NCBI GenBank assembly: GCA_004352715.1
Contig: SCFE01000017.1
Span: forward strand, 803,791 to 867,790
DNA length: 64,000 nucleotides
From: Hofstenia miamia
Lineage: Eukaryota > Xenacoelomorpha > Acoela
Reading direction: 5' to 3'
Position numbers and translations under genes: made by a program. A model generated the notes under the pieces. The model was not told where the DNA came from and searched no databases. It saw only the letters and a list, made by a program, of their open reading frames with translations. This document shows positions 20,686-33,760 of this stretch, in pieces (position 1 is the stretch's first letter; each line of letters opens with the position of its first letter).

Positions 20686-22760
20686 ATGAACACAGAAGAA
20701 GTTCTTGCTGCAATATTTGCTGATGGAGACCGCGATATTAGTGATTTTAGTGACAGTGAATTTCAGCCGAATTTTTCTGAAGAATCTGAAGATGAGGAGG
20801 TAAAAGATAAAGATGAACAACAGGAAAGTGGCGAAGAAGTGGTTGTCGAAGAAAATATTCCTGATATTGCACGTGGCGTAAGAGGAAGACGTGGCATAAG
20901 AGGAAGATGTGGGAGAGGAAGGACAAATCCTGCCAGGATGACAAGAGAAAAGCAAGATCGATTGTTAGAAGCAAAATGGACGTTAGTCGATCAAGATCCA
21001 CAGCTTCCACAGTTTACAGCTACACCAGGAATTCAAGCTCCAATGCCAAACAAACACAGTGCAGGGACTTTATGAAACTTGCTTTCACTGATTAATTGTC
21101 TGATTAATTGGTCGCACAAACAAATTTGTATGCATCACAATATAAGATGAATAACCCACATTTACCAAGACATTCTCAAGCAAATTTCTGGTTTGATACA
21201 ACTAGGAATGAGATGAAATAATTTCTTGCCCTCATTCTATTGATGAAAATTGTGAAAAAACCAGAGTTTTTTTATTACTGGAGCACCAATGCATTGCTAA
21301 AGGGTTCGGATTTCAATAGTGTCATGCCCTGAAACCGCTATCAAACAATTTTACGGTTTCTGCATCTTGCTGACAATGCTCAGTTTGACACGAATGACCC
21401 ACACTGCAACAGGCTTTACAAAGTTAGGGCGCTTGTGGATCTCATTGTCTCCAAGTTCAAGTCTAGTTGCATCCCAGAGACGAAAATCTCTGAGGACGAA
21501 GAGTTGCTTCTCTGGAAGAGGAGACTTGTGTTTAAACAGTACATCGTTCTCAAGTGAGCTCGATTTGGAATAAAAGTGTTCAATCTTTATGAGAATATAG
21601 GCTACCTTTGGAATTCATGTTTTCCTCAGGAAGGAACCAGATAGGCATGCGGCTGATCAACAATTGGCAGTTGTCCCCAGACTGATGGAATATCTGCTGG
21701 GCAAGGGTTATCATGTGTATGTTGATAACTGGTATACCAGTGAAGCTCTTTTTACTTACTTGTCAGAACATGAAATTGCTGCTTGTGGTACTGCAAGAAA
21801 AAACCGGCTAAAGCTTCCAGCCACATTCACAAACCCTAACCTCCCAAAAAGTGAACACAGGTTCCGAAGACATATGACAACATGTTGGCTGTTCGTTTCA
21901 ATGACTAAAAGGAAATATATTTCCTTTCAACAATTCACAAGACAAATGTCATCAATACCAGAAAGCGTGTCAGACATGGCAATGTTGTAAGAAAGCTCCA
22001 ACTTGTGGATGACTATAACAAACACAGGGGGGTGTTGACAGGAGTGATGAGAAGATTGGCACCTACTCTTGCATTAGAAAAAGTATGAAGTTGACCAAAA
22101 AAAGTTGCTTTCCATTTCATTGAAGAAGGGCTTTGAATGCTGACATTTTGTATGTAAACAAGGCAGCAGAAAGCCTTTATTGAAATTCAAGCTTGAATGT
22201 ATAAATATATTACTTGCTGCCTCAGCTACTGGGCCCTCTGCCCCTGCAGCTTCAGATCGTTTCTCTGGTTACCGCTTTCCAGAGTTCATTCCCCCAACAC
22301 AAAGCAAGCAAAGTCCACATATAGTGTGCACCAGCAACAAAAAAAAGAAAGCCGATACCAATGTGGGGATTGTGCACAAAACCAGGACTCTGTCCAGCCC
22401 CTTNATATACACAGGCACCAGAATGACGACCAGTTTTACTATTCGTAGTATCGAGCACCCCTCTCACATAGATATTCAATCACTCTGGTTGATTGTAGTG
22501 CGCTTAAAATTCTGGGAGCTCTAGGTAACTTTGTGTTGTGAGAATTGTCCCGACAAAAGCAGTGATTAATACTGCTATAGTTTATCAATTTTTTTTACTG
22601 AAGAAGTTTTCCAGAATTAAGACCATCTATTGAAAACAGGCCTACTGCATGAAAATATATATGTAAAGTAAAAATATGTTACATAATGTGGGGATTGTGC
22701 ACAAAACCAGGACTCTGTCCAGCCCCTTGCTTCAAAATTTACCACACAGAGTGTAAATGA
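20686..22760 (+). pseudogene. piggyBac transposase pseudogene (PGBD4-like)
   Basis: The N-terminal part (20686-21075) is acidic (SEESEDEEVKDKDEQ) then has an RG-rich patch. After a frameshift come piggyBac-type core blocks: FMKLAFTDE, LHLADNAQFD and VDLIVSKFK near 21065-21460, then HVYVDNWYTSEALFTYL near 21710-21765, whose Asp is one of the DDD catalytic residues. The C-terminal cysteine-rich finger survives near 22685-22760 (CGLCTKPGLCPAPC then FKIYHTECK). Several frameshifts and stops break the frame. The product would have excised and inserted the element at TTAA without footprints. Confidence 0.85.
22404..22404. other. Single-N assembly join
   Basis: The roughly 44 bases before the N (ending CCAGCCCCTT) recur identically at 22687-22730 with the natural continuation of the finger domain. 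This looks like two overlapping contig ends that were not merged. Confidence 0.75.
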
Positions 22761-23430
22761 ACATTGACAATAAATTTTTTTTCTTTTCATATACCTTATT
22801 ACATGTAATTTAAAATGTGTAATTGCTATTCTCTAAAATTAGAGGTACTTTTGTAACCAAAACAATAATCCTGTGAAAATCCAATTTGGCTGGTATTCAT
22901 TGAGAGGGATGGGCTAAATCAGTTTTTATTGTTCTGTTGGCTTTAAAACATTTTAAAGTGCATTAAATAAGTGGACATTAATAAATTAAATGAAGATTTG
23001 CTATAGTTTAAAAAAATTACAATGTCATTAAATATTCAAAATGACTGCGGTTGGAGGGGGTGTCTGACCCTGGTAGCGAAGAGGTTAATGAATTAAGCAA
23101 CTATATTATCCAGAGTGAATAATGAGCAAAATGGGTCGCGCTCACTAGTTTTAATTAAAGGAATCCCTGCATTCGCAACGGAAGTAAGAAATTTACGACA
23201 TAAGCTGCCTATTTAATTATTCTTTCGTTTATGATGACTCTCAGAATTCGTTTTGAAAAGCTCACAACAAAGTTTTTTTACCTTCACATTTGAAACCTCA
23301 TTATCTCGCAAAAAGTTGTAAGCCTAAGTAGAATCGATTTATTTCTGAAAACTTTGTTGACAACACGTTTTTTGGTTTCAAACGCATTAAATTCGAAAAA
23401 GTTCTGAACAAAGTTGTAGGGCTGAACGCT

Positions 23431-24389
23431 AATTTATGCAAGTTTTGATTTGATTTAAGTTGAAAACACACGTTCCAATGTCACTGACATCTGTGGGAGA
23501 GTGATCAATACTAAAAGCTTGGGAAATACTTTGGGAAATATGTTTTCGTCAGCCAAATTCATTAACTCTATAAAATAATCATTTCTTTTATGGAATTTTT
23601 TTGTTTACAACAAAGATTTTAAATATATCCCGCTCGCTATGGAAGCAACTTATTGCTACAACTAAGCAGTGAGGAACGAATTAAAGTGCTCAGTGGAAGC
23701 TGTTACATGGTGGACTTTGTGTCATTTGCCCATTTGAAATAGAACATTGTATTATTTCGAGGATTGCCCCCGAGCCCGCAATTATTTTGTTCGGGGACAG
23801 ATGATGCGCGGATGGCATTTAACAAGGTTGTCGTGGGATGTGGGATTGGACAAGGAAAGCAGTCCCAGTCGTCCCATTGTACGAGTCATGTCACGAAATT
23901 TTCTCGAAATATCCTTTCTGAATGTATGTTTATACAAGGTTGACCGGAAAAACCTGCAATGTTTTAAACACGTTTCAAACGGTGTCTTAAGCACCTGCTT
24001 TTTCATTGTTTTTCAACATCTTTTTTTTCACAATATTTCGGAACCTTTGTATCAAATAGTCTTATCAGCCTAAAACAATATTTTGAGCAATTCATATTTA
24101 TATGTTTCCTATCTTTAAAAATTAAGGTAATGTGCCATTAATAAAATATTGGTATCCAACAGATTTGCCGTGGGACATGGGATGGGATGTGACAAGTCTG
24201 ACTTGGGATGAGATGGGGATGGGACAGAAAAAGGCTGTCCCATGACAAGAATGGTATTTAGCTTAAGTGTTTTGCTCTAGGACAAATGCTCATCGTGTAA
24301 CATCCGCTTTAAAGTGTTTATGCTTTTAAGTGAGAAAGAGTACCTCCTCGCGCTGTTTCCTGGTTAATGCTAACACTCGTTAAGTCCTT
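23431..24389. other. Non-coding stretch with TGGGA-rich repeat blocks
   Basis: Two blocks rich in GTCCCA / TGGGAC motifs lie at about 23825-23895 and 24165-24245, partly inverted with respect to each other. They may be ends of a small unclassified inverted-repeat element. No gene is seen. Confidence 0.4.
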
Positions 24390-25905
24390 GCACAATTCAC
24401 CAATTGCACACATTTGAGGCAAATATCCAGGCACAATCTTTTGGCTTGAACGTGGAGCTCAACAAGGATGTGTCCTCGGCCCGAGTATATTTGAACTCCT
24501 CTTTCACTATCTGATCTGTGAGGGATTCCGTGGAACCCCAAAGGAATTGTTTTTAGCTCTTTCTTTGGTAAAGGGGAAGTGGAACTTAAGCACATCAAGT
24601 ATGCAGATGATCTTGGTCTTTTCAGAAGGTCTGACGAACAATAAGAGCTATCTAGATGGTCTAGTTACAGTTGCAGTGCCACTAGGTATTAATATCTCTG
24701 TACCAAAGACCAAGTGCATGTGGTTATCAAGAGCATTGGAAAGAACATCTGATAAAGTTAATGTCTGCAAAGAACATTGAATTCGTACCAGAGTTTAAGT
24801 ACTTAGGCTCGATGATCAGTACTGCTTGGACAGCACTCTCTGAAGGAAGAAATCAGTGCAATGGTGCTGTAGGCAAGATCCTACCTTATCGGCAAGTAGC
24901 ATGTCAGTATAGATTTGGCAAAGCACTTTCTTATCTTCTCTTATGAGGCGTTATTGTACCCATTCTGACCTATGTGTGTAAGACATGGGCAGAAACGGCT
25001 AGGGAACTGGAGATGCTTGTGGGTTCCATAAACACCTGTGAAAGGGTCTTTTGTAGCGTCTGATTCTGGGATAGCTTAACCAAGGACAAAATTCATCGAC
25101 TTATGCTTTTCCAACAAGTGTGCACAATAATAGCATGTAAGTGCTTAACTTTTGTTAGCCAGATGATGTCGCACAGCAAAAGCATAACTAGTAATCAGCC
25201 CCTTGAGTTAGTAAAGACCAAGGCATCAATAGTTTCTGAAGGTAATGGCCACATGATAAGAGCACGGAGAATTCAATGCAGGGGAAAGCGGTTGTTATTT
25301 GATGCACGGTGTTTAATCGACGTTTCTCTGTGGAAGTCTCAGATATTTTCCACGTTGACTACATCATGCTTTAGGGATAAGAAAGGCAGTAAAGTAATTC
25401 ACAAACTTGCAGGTCAGATCAATGGTGACATGAAATTGATCCAAAAGAGATTTCCTGGGGCGGTCTTTGCAACAGCACAAAAGCTTACTCAGGCCAGTAC
25501 GAGACACCTATAGTGCACGGAGTGTGAGCGTATACTTTCAGAGCAGAAAGCTCACAATCATCAGGTCAGGGATGACCATATGCAGATCTCAAGTGAGAAG
25601 CGGATGCTAACTGCTGGAAGTGTATAGCAGTTGGCTGTTACAAGTCATATAAGAGTGAAGGTTGTTATGTACAGCACATTAAGACCTGTCACTCCAACCT
25701 TTTAAAGCATGTAGAGACAGGCAACATAGGAAGCTCCAAGGCTTCTGCAGTCAATCGTGGCGTTGATTGGGCCAAATCTGTATCCTACCCATTTTACTTT
25801 GTGGCAATTTTCTTACCAGGGCTTCTGGAACAGATCTCGTTGGTACCATCCATGCTTTAACGTCAGTTAGTATCTAGTGATGGGAGCCTCCATGCATAAA
25901 TGTAC
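24390..25905 (+). pseudogene. 5'-truncated LINE, relative of the 2-kb element
   Basis: It is homologous to the 3' half of the intact LINE, beginning within the reverse transcriptase just before the QGCVLGP block. It continues through the motif C region (KYADDLGLF in shifted frame), the SVPKTKCMWLS and FKYLGS blocks, a degenerate zinc-finger tail (CTECERI near 25515) and a similar 3' UTR ending GGGAGCCTCCATG near 25880-25892. There are several frameshifts and stops. It is diverged enough to be an older insertion or a sister subfamily. Confidence 0.85.
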
Positions 25906-26010
25906 ATTGATATCACCAATTGATAATTTATACAAATACAGGAAATATTTTCATGTAAATTGTGATTTTAACTGAAAGAATTTTTCCGTATATTTTAATT
26001 CTGATATTTT

Positions 26011-26200
26011 AGGGGTGGGCAGAGGGCCCAAAAAGGTGATCCCTAATATATTTTTTCAGCAATTGCTCATTTATGATCAGCAAGATTTTCATACCTGATC
26101 TAGCCCGCACCCGCAAAGTCTGTACCCTATTCAATCCACACCTGTACATTTTTAAAAAAAAATGTACCCAACTCGCACCTACACGAGCACGAACAAAAAT
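26011..26200. repeat. hAT-like terminal fragment
   Basis: It starts TAGGGGTGGGCAGAGGG, a form very common at hAT ends, followed by GCCCGCACCCGC and further CGCACC motifs. No partner end was found, so it is a fragment. Confidence 0.4.
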
Positions 26201-26711
26201 TATACCATCAATATATTTCACTCGCAGATTTTTTAAAAATTACTGTGCTTATAACTAGAATACATTTAAACTAGACCCCTTGCATTATCGATTACATCAT
26301 TGATTTCTACATGTAAGGTTAACTTAGTGTCTGTGCATGGCTGCACATTTACTTTCTGTATAAGAATATGCATGACATGCCATGTTTCAAATGTATAAGA
26401 ATATAATAAACACTATTCCATTCTACATGTACATGTGGTATATTGTGTGCTTTCGTATGCTTACGCATGTAAATAAAAGCAAGATTTGCGCAGTAATTTG
26501 TAATTGCATGTACTATAGCTAGAACTTACAAAAAACATAAATTCTTTGCTACATTAATATATTAAATGATTTCTTAGTTTCAATATGAAAAATACATTTA
26601 TTTACTAATCTCCATGATAAAATGAACTATTCAGCTGTTTGTAAATTTGTATTTCTTCATTGAAATATGTTATGATATATTTCGAAATGATTTTCATCTG
26701 CATGCTTAGTC

Positions 26712-26751
<40 letters not shown>

Positions 26752-28408
26752 GATTTATAAAATACCATTAAATAATAAAAAAGGAATAACATTTGTTGAA
26801 GGGTGAGTTTGCCTTTTAGATCATTTTCTCATTATATAGCTGCCTGATGAGTAAGATTTTTTAAAAATGAAGCATGAACCTCCAATGAGGTATTTAGGAT
26901 GCCAAATTCATGCAAAAATATGACATCTTTTAATTTATAGGGGTAAGTTTCCATATATTAGTTGTGTGTTTCCATATATTTTTGTTGAGATAACATTTTG
27001 TAGGCAATATGGGACACTGATAATAGTGGCATTGGGCAGTACTGTGTAGCAACATTTTTTGCATTTTTTGCCAATATAATATTCTACTTATTACACTTTT
27101 TTAGGCATTGTTTTTAAACCTAAACCAAACTTGCATTTAATAAATTCCATAAAAAAACGATTGCAAAAACATTTTTTAATGTTTTCTGAAGAGATAGCAA
27201 AAGATTACTAATGTTAATATTATTATATCAACCTCTTTAATATAAGAATATAAATATTTTCATGTTTGAGGAAACATTGCTTAAGAAATCAATGAAATAC
27301 AATTTGTAATTTTTGAAAATTTGTAGCTGTGTATTATGTCCCATATTACCTTCACCTGCAGGGAAAATGTGGCGGTTGAATACAAAGACTAAATTCCACT
27401 TTGCAAAAACGTGTAGGGGGCATTGTAAAGTAAATATATATTTTTCTAAATATTTGCTAAAAAAACCAATGCAAAAACAATTATGTTGTGGATTCTATTT
27501 CATGATGAGTGATTAGGGGTCCCATTTTTTCTTACAGTTACAATATTGGGTTAGATTTGAATGTTATACTATGATTACAAATTTCCCAACATATTTTTTG
27601 ACGTTTGGTTTTTCTCTTAATAGTATATCAATATAAAAAGTGAATGTCCACTTCAACAATTTAGTATCTTGTGGCACTCCAGAATGCAGTAGACCCCAAG
27701 AAAAACACATTCAGCAATATAACTTGACACATTGTTGAAAAATTGCTAGAAAGGAAATATACTAATTTATGATGCAGAACTAACTACATTGAAAGCTTTC
27801 TTAAAGTCAAAGATAAAGACATGCAGATATGTATTCTAATTTTCAATACTATTTACCCATTGGCAAAAATTTATGTGGTTCAAAGCAACATGTTATTACT
27901 GTTTGCATGCCACCATGAAATGGAGCTTTAAAATGCATTACATACATTTGTATACCATTGATTTTTTAGTGTGTGATACTATTTATAACATGCATAGCAT
28001 ATTTTTGGAATAAATATATCAGCATTAGCAGCACAATAGACCAGTGAACCAGAGAAAATTTTGCACACTTAAAACCAATTAATGTAATTTTCTAAAACTT
28101 GCCTGAGTGATTTTTATTTAAAATATGCAGAAAAGAAGACATTATATGTGGGTCACATAAAAGAAAACAAAACTGATGTTGTTTTATAGTAATTGTAGGA
28201 ATTTTGGAATATCCTAACATGTCCTAACAAAATAATTTTTTTCAAAGTATTAACTATTTGATTTTTATAACAATACACTTAGCTTTTGTAGGAACAATAT
28301 GAAAGTTATATGATAAATAATCATAAAAAATAATGAATTTCTAACAAATGTTAGCAAGTACCAAATGGATGATGAAGCTTTACAAAATAAGTGTTTGAAT
28401 CTGAATTT
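26201..28408. other. Non-coding stretch with (AT)n microsatellite
   Basis: AT-rich with an AT run at about 26716-26748. Short ORFs lack recognisable features. Nothing else is supported. Confidence 0.5.
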
Positions 28409-28412
28409 ATAA

Positions 28413-28677
28413 TGTAACATCAGTTGGTAGTTGTTATTATTTATTGGCCAGATCACGTGCTCTTTGTGTTAACTAGTCGTTTTCATGTTTGTAAATATTG
28501 CAAATACACAGTATATATAAGACACCCAAGCAGCTGTAAATAGAGAAATAGTTTAAATTTATTCTCTTGTTCACTAGAATCACTGTTGCTCTAGTATATG
28601 TTTACCTCAGCAACCTTCTGCATTGACACTAAGTCCTCTGGTAAAGTTCTCTCTAGATTCAACCCAGTGATTCTACA
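28413..28677 (+). repeat. Outer 5' LTR of composite element
   Basis: It begins TGTAACATC and ends GATTCTACA. It contains a TATATAAG box-like motif near 28512-28520. Its partner is at 36072-36337. Confidence 0.88.
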
Positions 28678-28695
28678 TGGTGACCCTGACGTGAT
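28678..28695 (+). promoter_or_regulatory. Primer binding site, tRNA-Trp type
   Basis: TGGTGACCCTGACGTGAT directly follows the LTR. It complements the 3' end of animal tRNA-Trp with one mismatch, where C to T at a CpG explains the difference. Trp-primed Ty3/gypsy elements (CsRn1 type) are known. Confidence 0.7.
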
Positions 28696-28989
28696 CCTGA
28701 ACATTTCTGAGGATACTTGCAGTTGAAGTGATGCTTTGGAGATGTACTCCAGTCATGGAACCTGTATGTGCAATGAGAGTGTCACCTATTGTTAATGACT
28801 TGTTTTCTTTTGGTTATGTGTAGGTTGGCTGGGATGGATTTCCTCTGGCCTATCAGTTTTTATTGTCTCTGTTCTGTTGCATGTTGGATATAGTACTGTA
28901 CCTATACCTGTTATGTTATCTACTGCTGTTGATAAGTCAACAGTGCTCCCAACTGTTGAGATAGTTTTTCTGAGAAGAGTTATATTCTT

Positions 28990-30560
28990 GTTACTTGTTC
29001 TTGTTTCAAAATGGATTCTAGTCATACTGTTATTTATTCTCCTATTGGGTCCCCTCTACAGGGAGTCCCCTATGCAAGCATTGGTAGCCCAAACACTGCC
29101 CCTTGTACCATTGGATCATTATTTAACTTATCCCTACCTACTTCTCCTTACTCAAGTTTCTCCTGTGAACACCCAACAAATATTAAACACCCAAGATGCT
29201 CCACTGATTCCTGCCCATCCATTGGTTTTGTCAGCTAACCCCACACCACTGTTTGATCACCAGGCCATAGAAATCTAGCATCTCCAAGATTTGTTGTACC
29301 AACAAGTCACCCTGTGATTAGAAGGTGAGAGGCGCATTGAGGCTTTGCAAGCTGAGTACCAATGAATGGAAAAGAAAATGTTAGAATCAATTATGTCACT
29401 GGAACTTCAGATTAATCAGCTTACACCCACCAAGGCAACTTCTTGTGAGGCACCCTTCTCTCCTGCTTTTGACAACTATGTCACACATGCTGCACTAGAT
29501 GAAGTTCTAGATGATTTTGGTGAACAATTAACCCACCAATTCACTCACATGCTGGCTGCTCAATGAGAACCTCATCCATCCAGTGACTCAAGCAGTACTA
29601 CTCCCCCTTGGTCTGGTAACATGCTACAGTGCATGCAAACTGTGAGCCTATATTTATTCAGTCTTCTGGTTCTCTTGTGTCAACCTTGTCTACTATGGCT
29701 ATGCCTGTTCATCCTATGGGGATGAGTCATGTTCCCACATTTCCTGTGACTACCACAATTGTGCCTTCTGCTTCTGAGCATGTTGCTGATGGAAGTCCTT
29801 ATTTTGGTGTACCTATCAGGTCTGCAACAAGTGGTAGGCCACGGTTCACTAAATCAGTTCTTCCCATATAGTCTAGTGGAGATCCCAAATATTTTAACAA
29901 ACACTCTGCTCTACTAAAATTTACTGATCAAATCAATGTAGTCTCACAATCCTTTGATGAATGGTTTTTTCTCTTTGAGTTGACTATGAAGCAGTATCAT
30001 AAAATGCAAGACACTGCCATATTGCAATTCCCTTTGTATCTTCATGGGTTGGCTTACAGTATATGATGCTTGACAGAGAGATTAAAACAAATTGTCAATT
30101 ACTGATAGGATATTTTGAGGATCACTATAGAGTGCTTCACATCAAGCATCAGTATAAAACTATTCTGTGTGACATGTCTTTCAGAAAAGGTGACAACGTC
30201 TGAAATTACATCACTCAGGTGGAAAGGCTATTCTGATTGAGTAATCTGTCGCCAGAATACTCCTGAGACAATCTTTTCACCTACATTTGTCATGATTTTC
30301 CACAATACATCTGCTCCTGTCTGGAGATGATCTCCACACCATCAAATGGAAAGCTATCAGCATTGTTTACCTGATACACAATACAAGTCAAATTGACAAG
30401 GATGTCTCTGAATTGAAGATGAATACTGGCCTCAGTACATCTAAAGCTAAGGAAGGTTCTTCCTGAGTACCTGCCAAGAAAGAGTTCAACCTGTCCTCAG
30501 TCAGGTGTTACCAGTGCAGACAGAAAGGCCACCTGTGAACTGCCTGTAGTTGCTGCAATC
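28990..30560 (+). pseudogene. gag pseudogene of composite element
   Basis: The start MDSSHTVIYSP (29011) matches the gag start of element 1 (MDSSRTVTYSS at 58458). A coiled region follows, then the capsid-like part near 29890-30300 (KFTDQINVVSQSFDEWFFLFE, YITQVERLF). The knuckle CYQCRQKGHL-TAC at about 30510-30545 has C-x2-C-x4-H-x4-C spacing. Gag would form the particle and bind RNA. Many TGA stops replace expected Arg codons. Frame is lost repeatedly. Confidence 0.7.
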
Positions 30561-30699
30561 CAGATCTTGGTTGATGGAGATGGATTTATCATAGATGAGC
30601 CTACCAACACTGGCAACAACATCATCAATACAGCTGAACCATTAAATCAAGGGGAGCACTGTCTCCTAACAACCAAGTGCAAAGAGATTCTCATAATTA

Positions 30700-33600
30700 C
30701 CCACCTGATGCAGAAAATGTGATTCTGCAACAGTAGATACAGGAGCTCCTGCCTCAATTATCAGTGATGAATGTTGTTCTGCATTGTGCATGAGCTGAGA
30801 TTCCTTAGATCCATCCACCATTCATCTGATTGACACATCTGGAAATAAAATCTCACTGAGAGGGAAGGTCAGTGACATAGACATGCAGATCAATAATGAA
30901 CTATTCCAAATGGATTTGGTAGTGGTGGACACTTTGAACCAACCATTACCCTATGATATTATATTAGGGAGTGACTTCCTTGAAAAAAAATTGTGTCATA
31001 AACTACAGGAACAATATGATATCCATCTGAGATCATGAAGCTACTCACCCATTCCTGAAGAAGAAATTCACTTCCAACTCACTGAACTTGTGTTCCTTGA
31101 AGCCCATCATTGGACTCAGGTGCCTGCATTTTCCACCAGCAATGTAATGATATCTGGGCCAAAGGGGTGCCACCTGAAAGGTATTAATCTGTCACCTGAT
31201 TTATGCCATGGGAAAATGTACATCACTATGCTGAACAGTTTGAAATTTAAAGTTTGAGTCAACACTGCACAACTTGAAATCATGGCAGTGCCCATGCAGT
31301 TAATGAATGTCTCCACCATGCATTTACCCATATTTACTGTGATTCATGATATGGACAAACCTCTGGATACTGTTAGGATCCCCTTAGTTACCAATGAGTC
31401 AAACCCACACCTCTAAGAAGGGGAGCATCAGTTACTTATCTCATTACTAAAATGCAAGAGCAATGTCTTTAATTATGGAGCTGTAAGTGTCAGGCAAGCT
31501 GTCAGTGAAGAACACTCAATCAAAATGAAAACAAACAAACCTATCTGATTACCAGTATGGAGGGTTCCTGAGAACCTGAAAGAAAAATACAAAAAATTCC
31601 TGAGTGACCTTCTGGAGAGTTGAATTATACAAAGAGTAACAGTCCCTACACCACACTGATGGTCTCCATTAAGCAGGGAGAAAAATACTGATTATGCATT
31701 GATTTCTGTAAATTGAACAATTTCACCATCAAGGATGCCTATCCTCTTCTGAGGATAGAGGAATTACTTTGATGCTGACCAGTATAAGTTTTCTCATGCC
31801 TCAATCTATGCAAGGCCTACTGGCAGGTCTCAATGTGAGAATCCAACATCCAAAAGACTGCCTTCTTTACCCCCTATGGGCTCTATGAATGGAAGTATAT
31901 GGCTTTTGGCCTTTGTAACACCCCTGCAACTTTTCAAAGGTATGATACCAAGGTGCTGAAGAACAATGCTAATGTTTTGGAGCCCAGTATATCATCTTAA
32001 TTGTCACAAGTGATACATTCCCAGAACATCTGGACAAGCTGAGGCACACACTTGATCTACTCCAGAATGCTGGACTTAAGGTTAATGGTAATAAATGCAC
32101 CCTCACTCAAAACAAAGTCACCTTCTTGGGGTGAGCAATCAAGCCCAGTAAAATATCAATCACAACAAATGTCAAAGACTTTCTGGATAAAATTGAGACA
32201 CTGAAAAACCAGAAAGACATGCAGTGACTAATGTGATTCTTAAATTATTACAGCATGTTCATCCCTGACCTAGCTGAGAAGACAAAGAGCATCTCTCAGT
32301 TACTCAAAAAATCAGTCAAGTTCAAATGGACCTGGAGGGAATAGGAAAACCTAGATCAAATGAAGAAAGAGTTGAAAAAGATCCCTACACTAAATATGCC
32401 AGATTACAAGAAAAGCTTTATCATCAACTGTGATGCCAGTGCCATAGCCATTAGCAGAGTTCTGAGTCAGATGGTAGATGGGTGGAAAGCCCCATCCAGT
32501 ATTGCAGCTGCAAACTGCACATGTCTGAAAGAAACTATGGGGCCACTAAAAGCAAGATGCTGGCCATTGTGGAATCACTGAAAAAATTTCAATATTTAAT
32601 CTTGGGATGTCCTTTTGTTGTGTGCCCTGACAACAGTACACTAGCCTGGCTGAAGAAATTCTCTGGGGACAAGTCCAATATTGTAGCCAGGTGGATTGAT
32701 TATTTATTTGATTTCTTATTCACTATCTAGCACTGACCTGGGAAGTTACATCTTAATGCAAACTACTGGATGGCACTTCCCAGATACAAATGAGATCTAA
32801 AGAAGCTGGCAGGTGAGTGAGTACAGTTTGGATTCATTCTTTTAACCAAGTACCAGATGCTACCTGAGATTAATGCCAAACAACAAGGCAGAGCCATCTT
32901 GCCCATCTTGGTATGTGAGGAAATAACTGCAGAGGAGATCCTCCACCACCATAAACATGACAAAGTGCTGTCACAAATTCTGTAGAGAATCAAAAATCCT
33001 TTTTTCAATGGACCTGGTAACAGAGAGATATTTTAAACAATACAATTGGCAAGTTAATGAGCAAGGTCTCCTGTACACAAAAAGCAGGAATAACAGGTTC
33101 ACCATCCCTGAGTACTTTTGACACAACCTCATCAGAAGAGTGCATGAGTGAGGCCATTTGGGCATAATTAAAATGGAGAATACCTTCAACACCAGATATA
33201 TCACAATCAGAATAAGATTGATCAACATTATTAATAAGTGCAAAATGTGTCAGTTGCAGAACACCAACCACTTCCCCAAACAATGAGTAACCCTCAAGAA
33301 AGAGCCTGCAGAGAGACCAAATGAGGTTGTCCACATGGATCTAGAAAATTTATCTTGTGACAACAATGGCTACCAGTATGCATTGGTCATGGTTGATCAT
33401 TTCATGAAATATGCTTGCATCATTCCTCTAAACAGTACCACCACTGATTGAATTGTGGAAAAAGTCATGAAAAAATGGGTCCTTAAATTCAGGCCAATGG
33501 AGAAACTAGTGTCAGACAAAGCTCCACAATTCAAAAATAACCTGATGGCAGCATTAAGTCAAGAGATGGAAATAATGCATGAATTCACCACTGTGTATCA

Positions 33601-33760
33601 CCCACAATCAAATGACCTAGTAGAACACCTTAACAGAACTTTGATCAAGTTACTAAGAGTAGCCCTTTTATGAGCATCAGGAAATCAGTGGTGATGGGTA
33701 ATCAAAGTTATTGAATACTTCTACAATACCTCCATATACACCACCAACTAAACAATGTAA
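30700..33760 (+). pseudogene. pol pseudogene of composite element (PR-RT-RH-IN)
   Basis: Blocks appear in Ty3/gypsy order. Protease VDTGAPASIISDECC is near 30735-30780. RT LCKAYWQVS is near 31805-31832, with the active-site box damaged (QYIILIV near 31985). RNase H FIINCDASAIAISRVLSQ is near 32420-32470. Integrase has VHE-GHLG near 33138 and a CKMCQLQN finger near 33240, a catalytic Asp in ALVMVDHF, a second in VSDKAPQF and a Glu region (LVEHLNRTLIKLLRVAL). Numerous in-frame TGA codons occur where elements 1 and 2 have Arg. The copy is inactive. Confidence 0.8.

Larger units (their letters stand above)
20425..23088 (+). mobile_element. piggyBac-family DNA transposon, degenerate
   Basis: It is flanked by TTAA at 20425-20428 and 23085-23088, the signature target of piggyBac. 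The ends after TTAA are CTCCTTCCCTAGCAAGG and, from the right, CCTCTTCGCTACCAGGG, agreeing at most positions. A broken piggyBac transposase lies inside. It inserted into the older inverted-repeat element at 19483-23430. A single N at 22404 marks an assembly join within it. Confidence 0.88.
19483..23430. mobile_element. Old inverted-repeat element, host of nested insertions
   Basis: The left end reads AGCGTTACGACCTACAATTT and the right end, read inwards on the minus strand, AGCGTTCAGCCCTACAACTT. Similarity continues for about 38 bp (TTGTTCA.AACTTTTT). A further internal copy of the motif (GCGTTCAGGTCTACAACTTT) sits near 19550. The interval contains a hAT-like MITE and a piggyBac, and little of its own sequence remains. 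The family is unknown and no target duplication was recognised. Confidence 0.5.

Noticed and set aside
23747-24073. 108-residue ORF with Arg-rich start
   Set aside because: It arises from a GC-rich repeat block with TGGGA motifs and runs into low-complexity text; no homology recognised.
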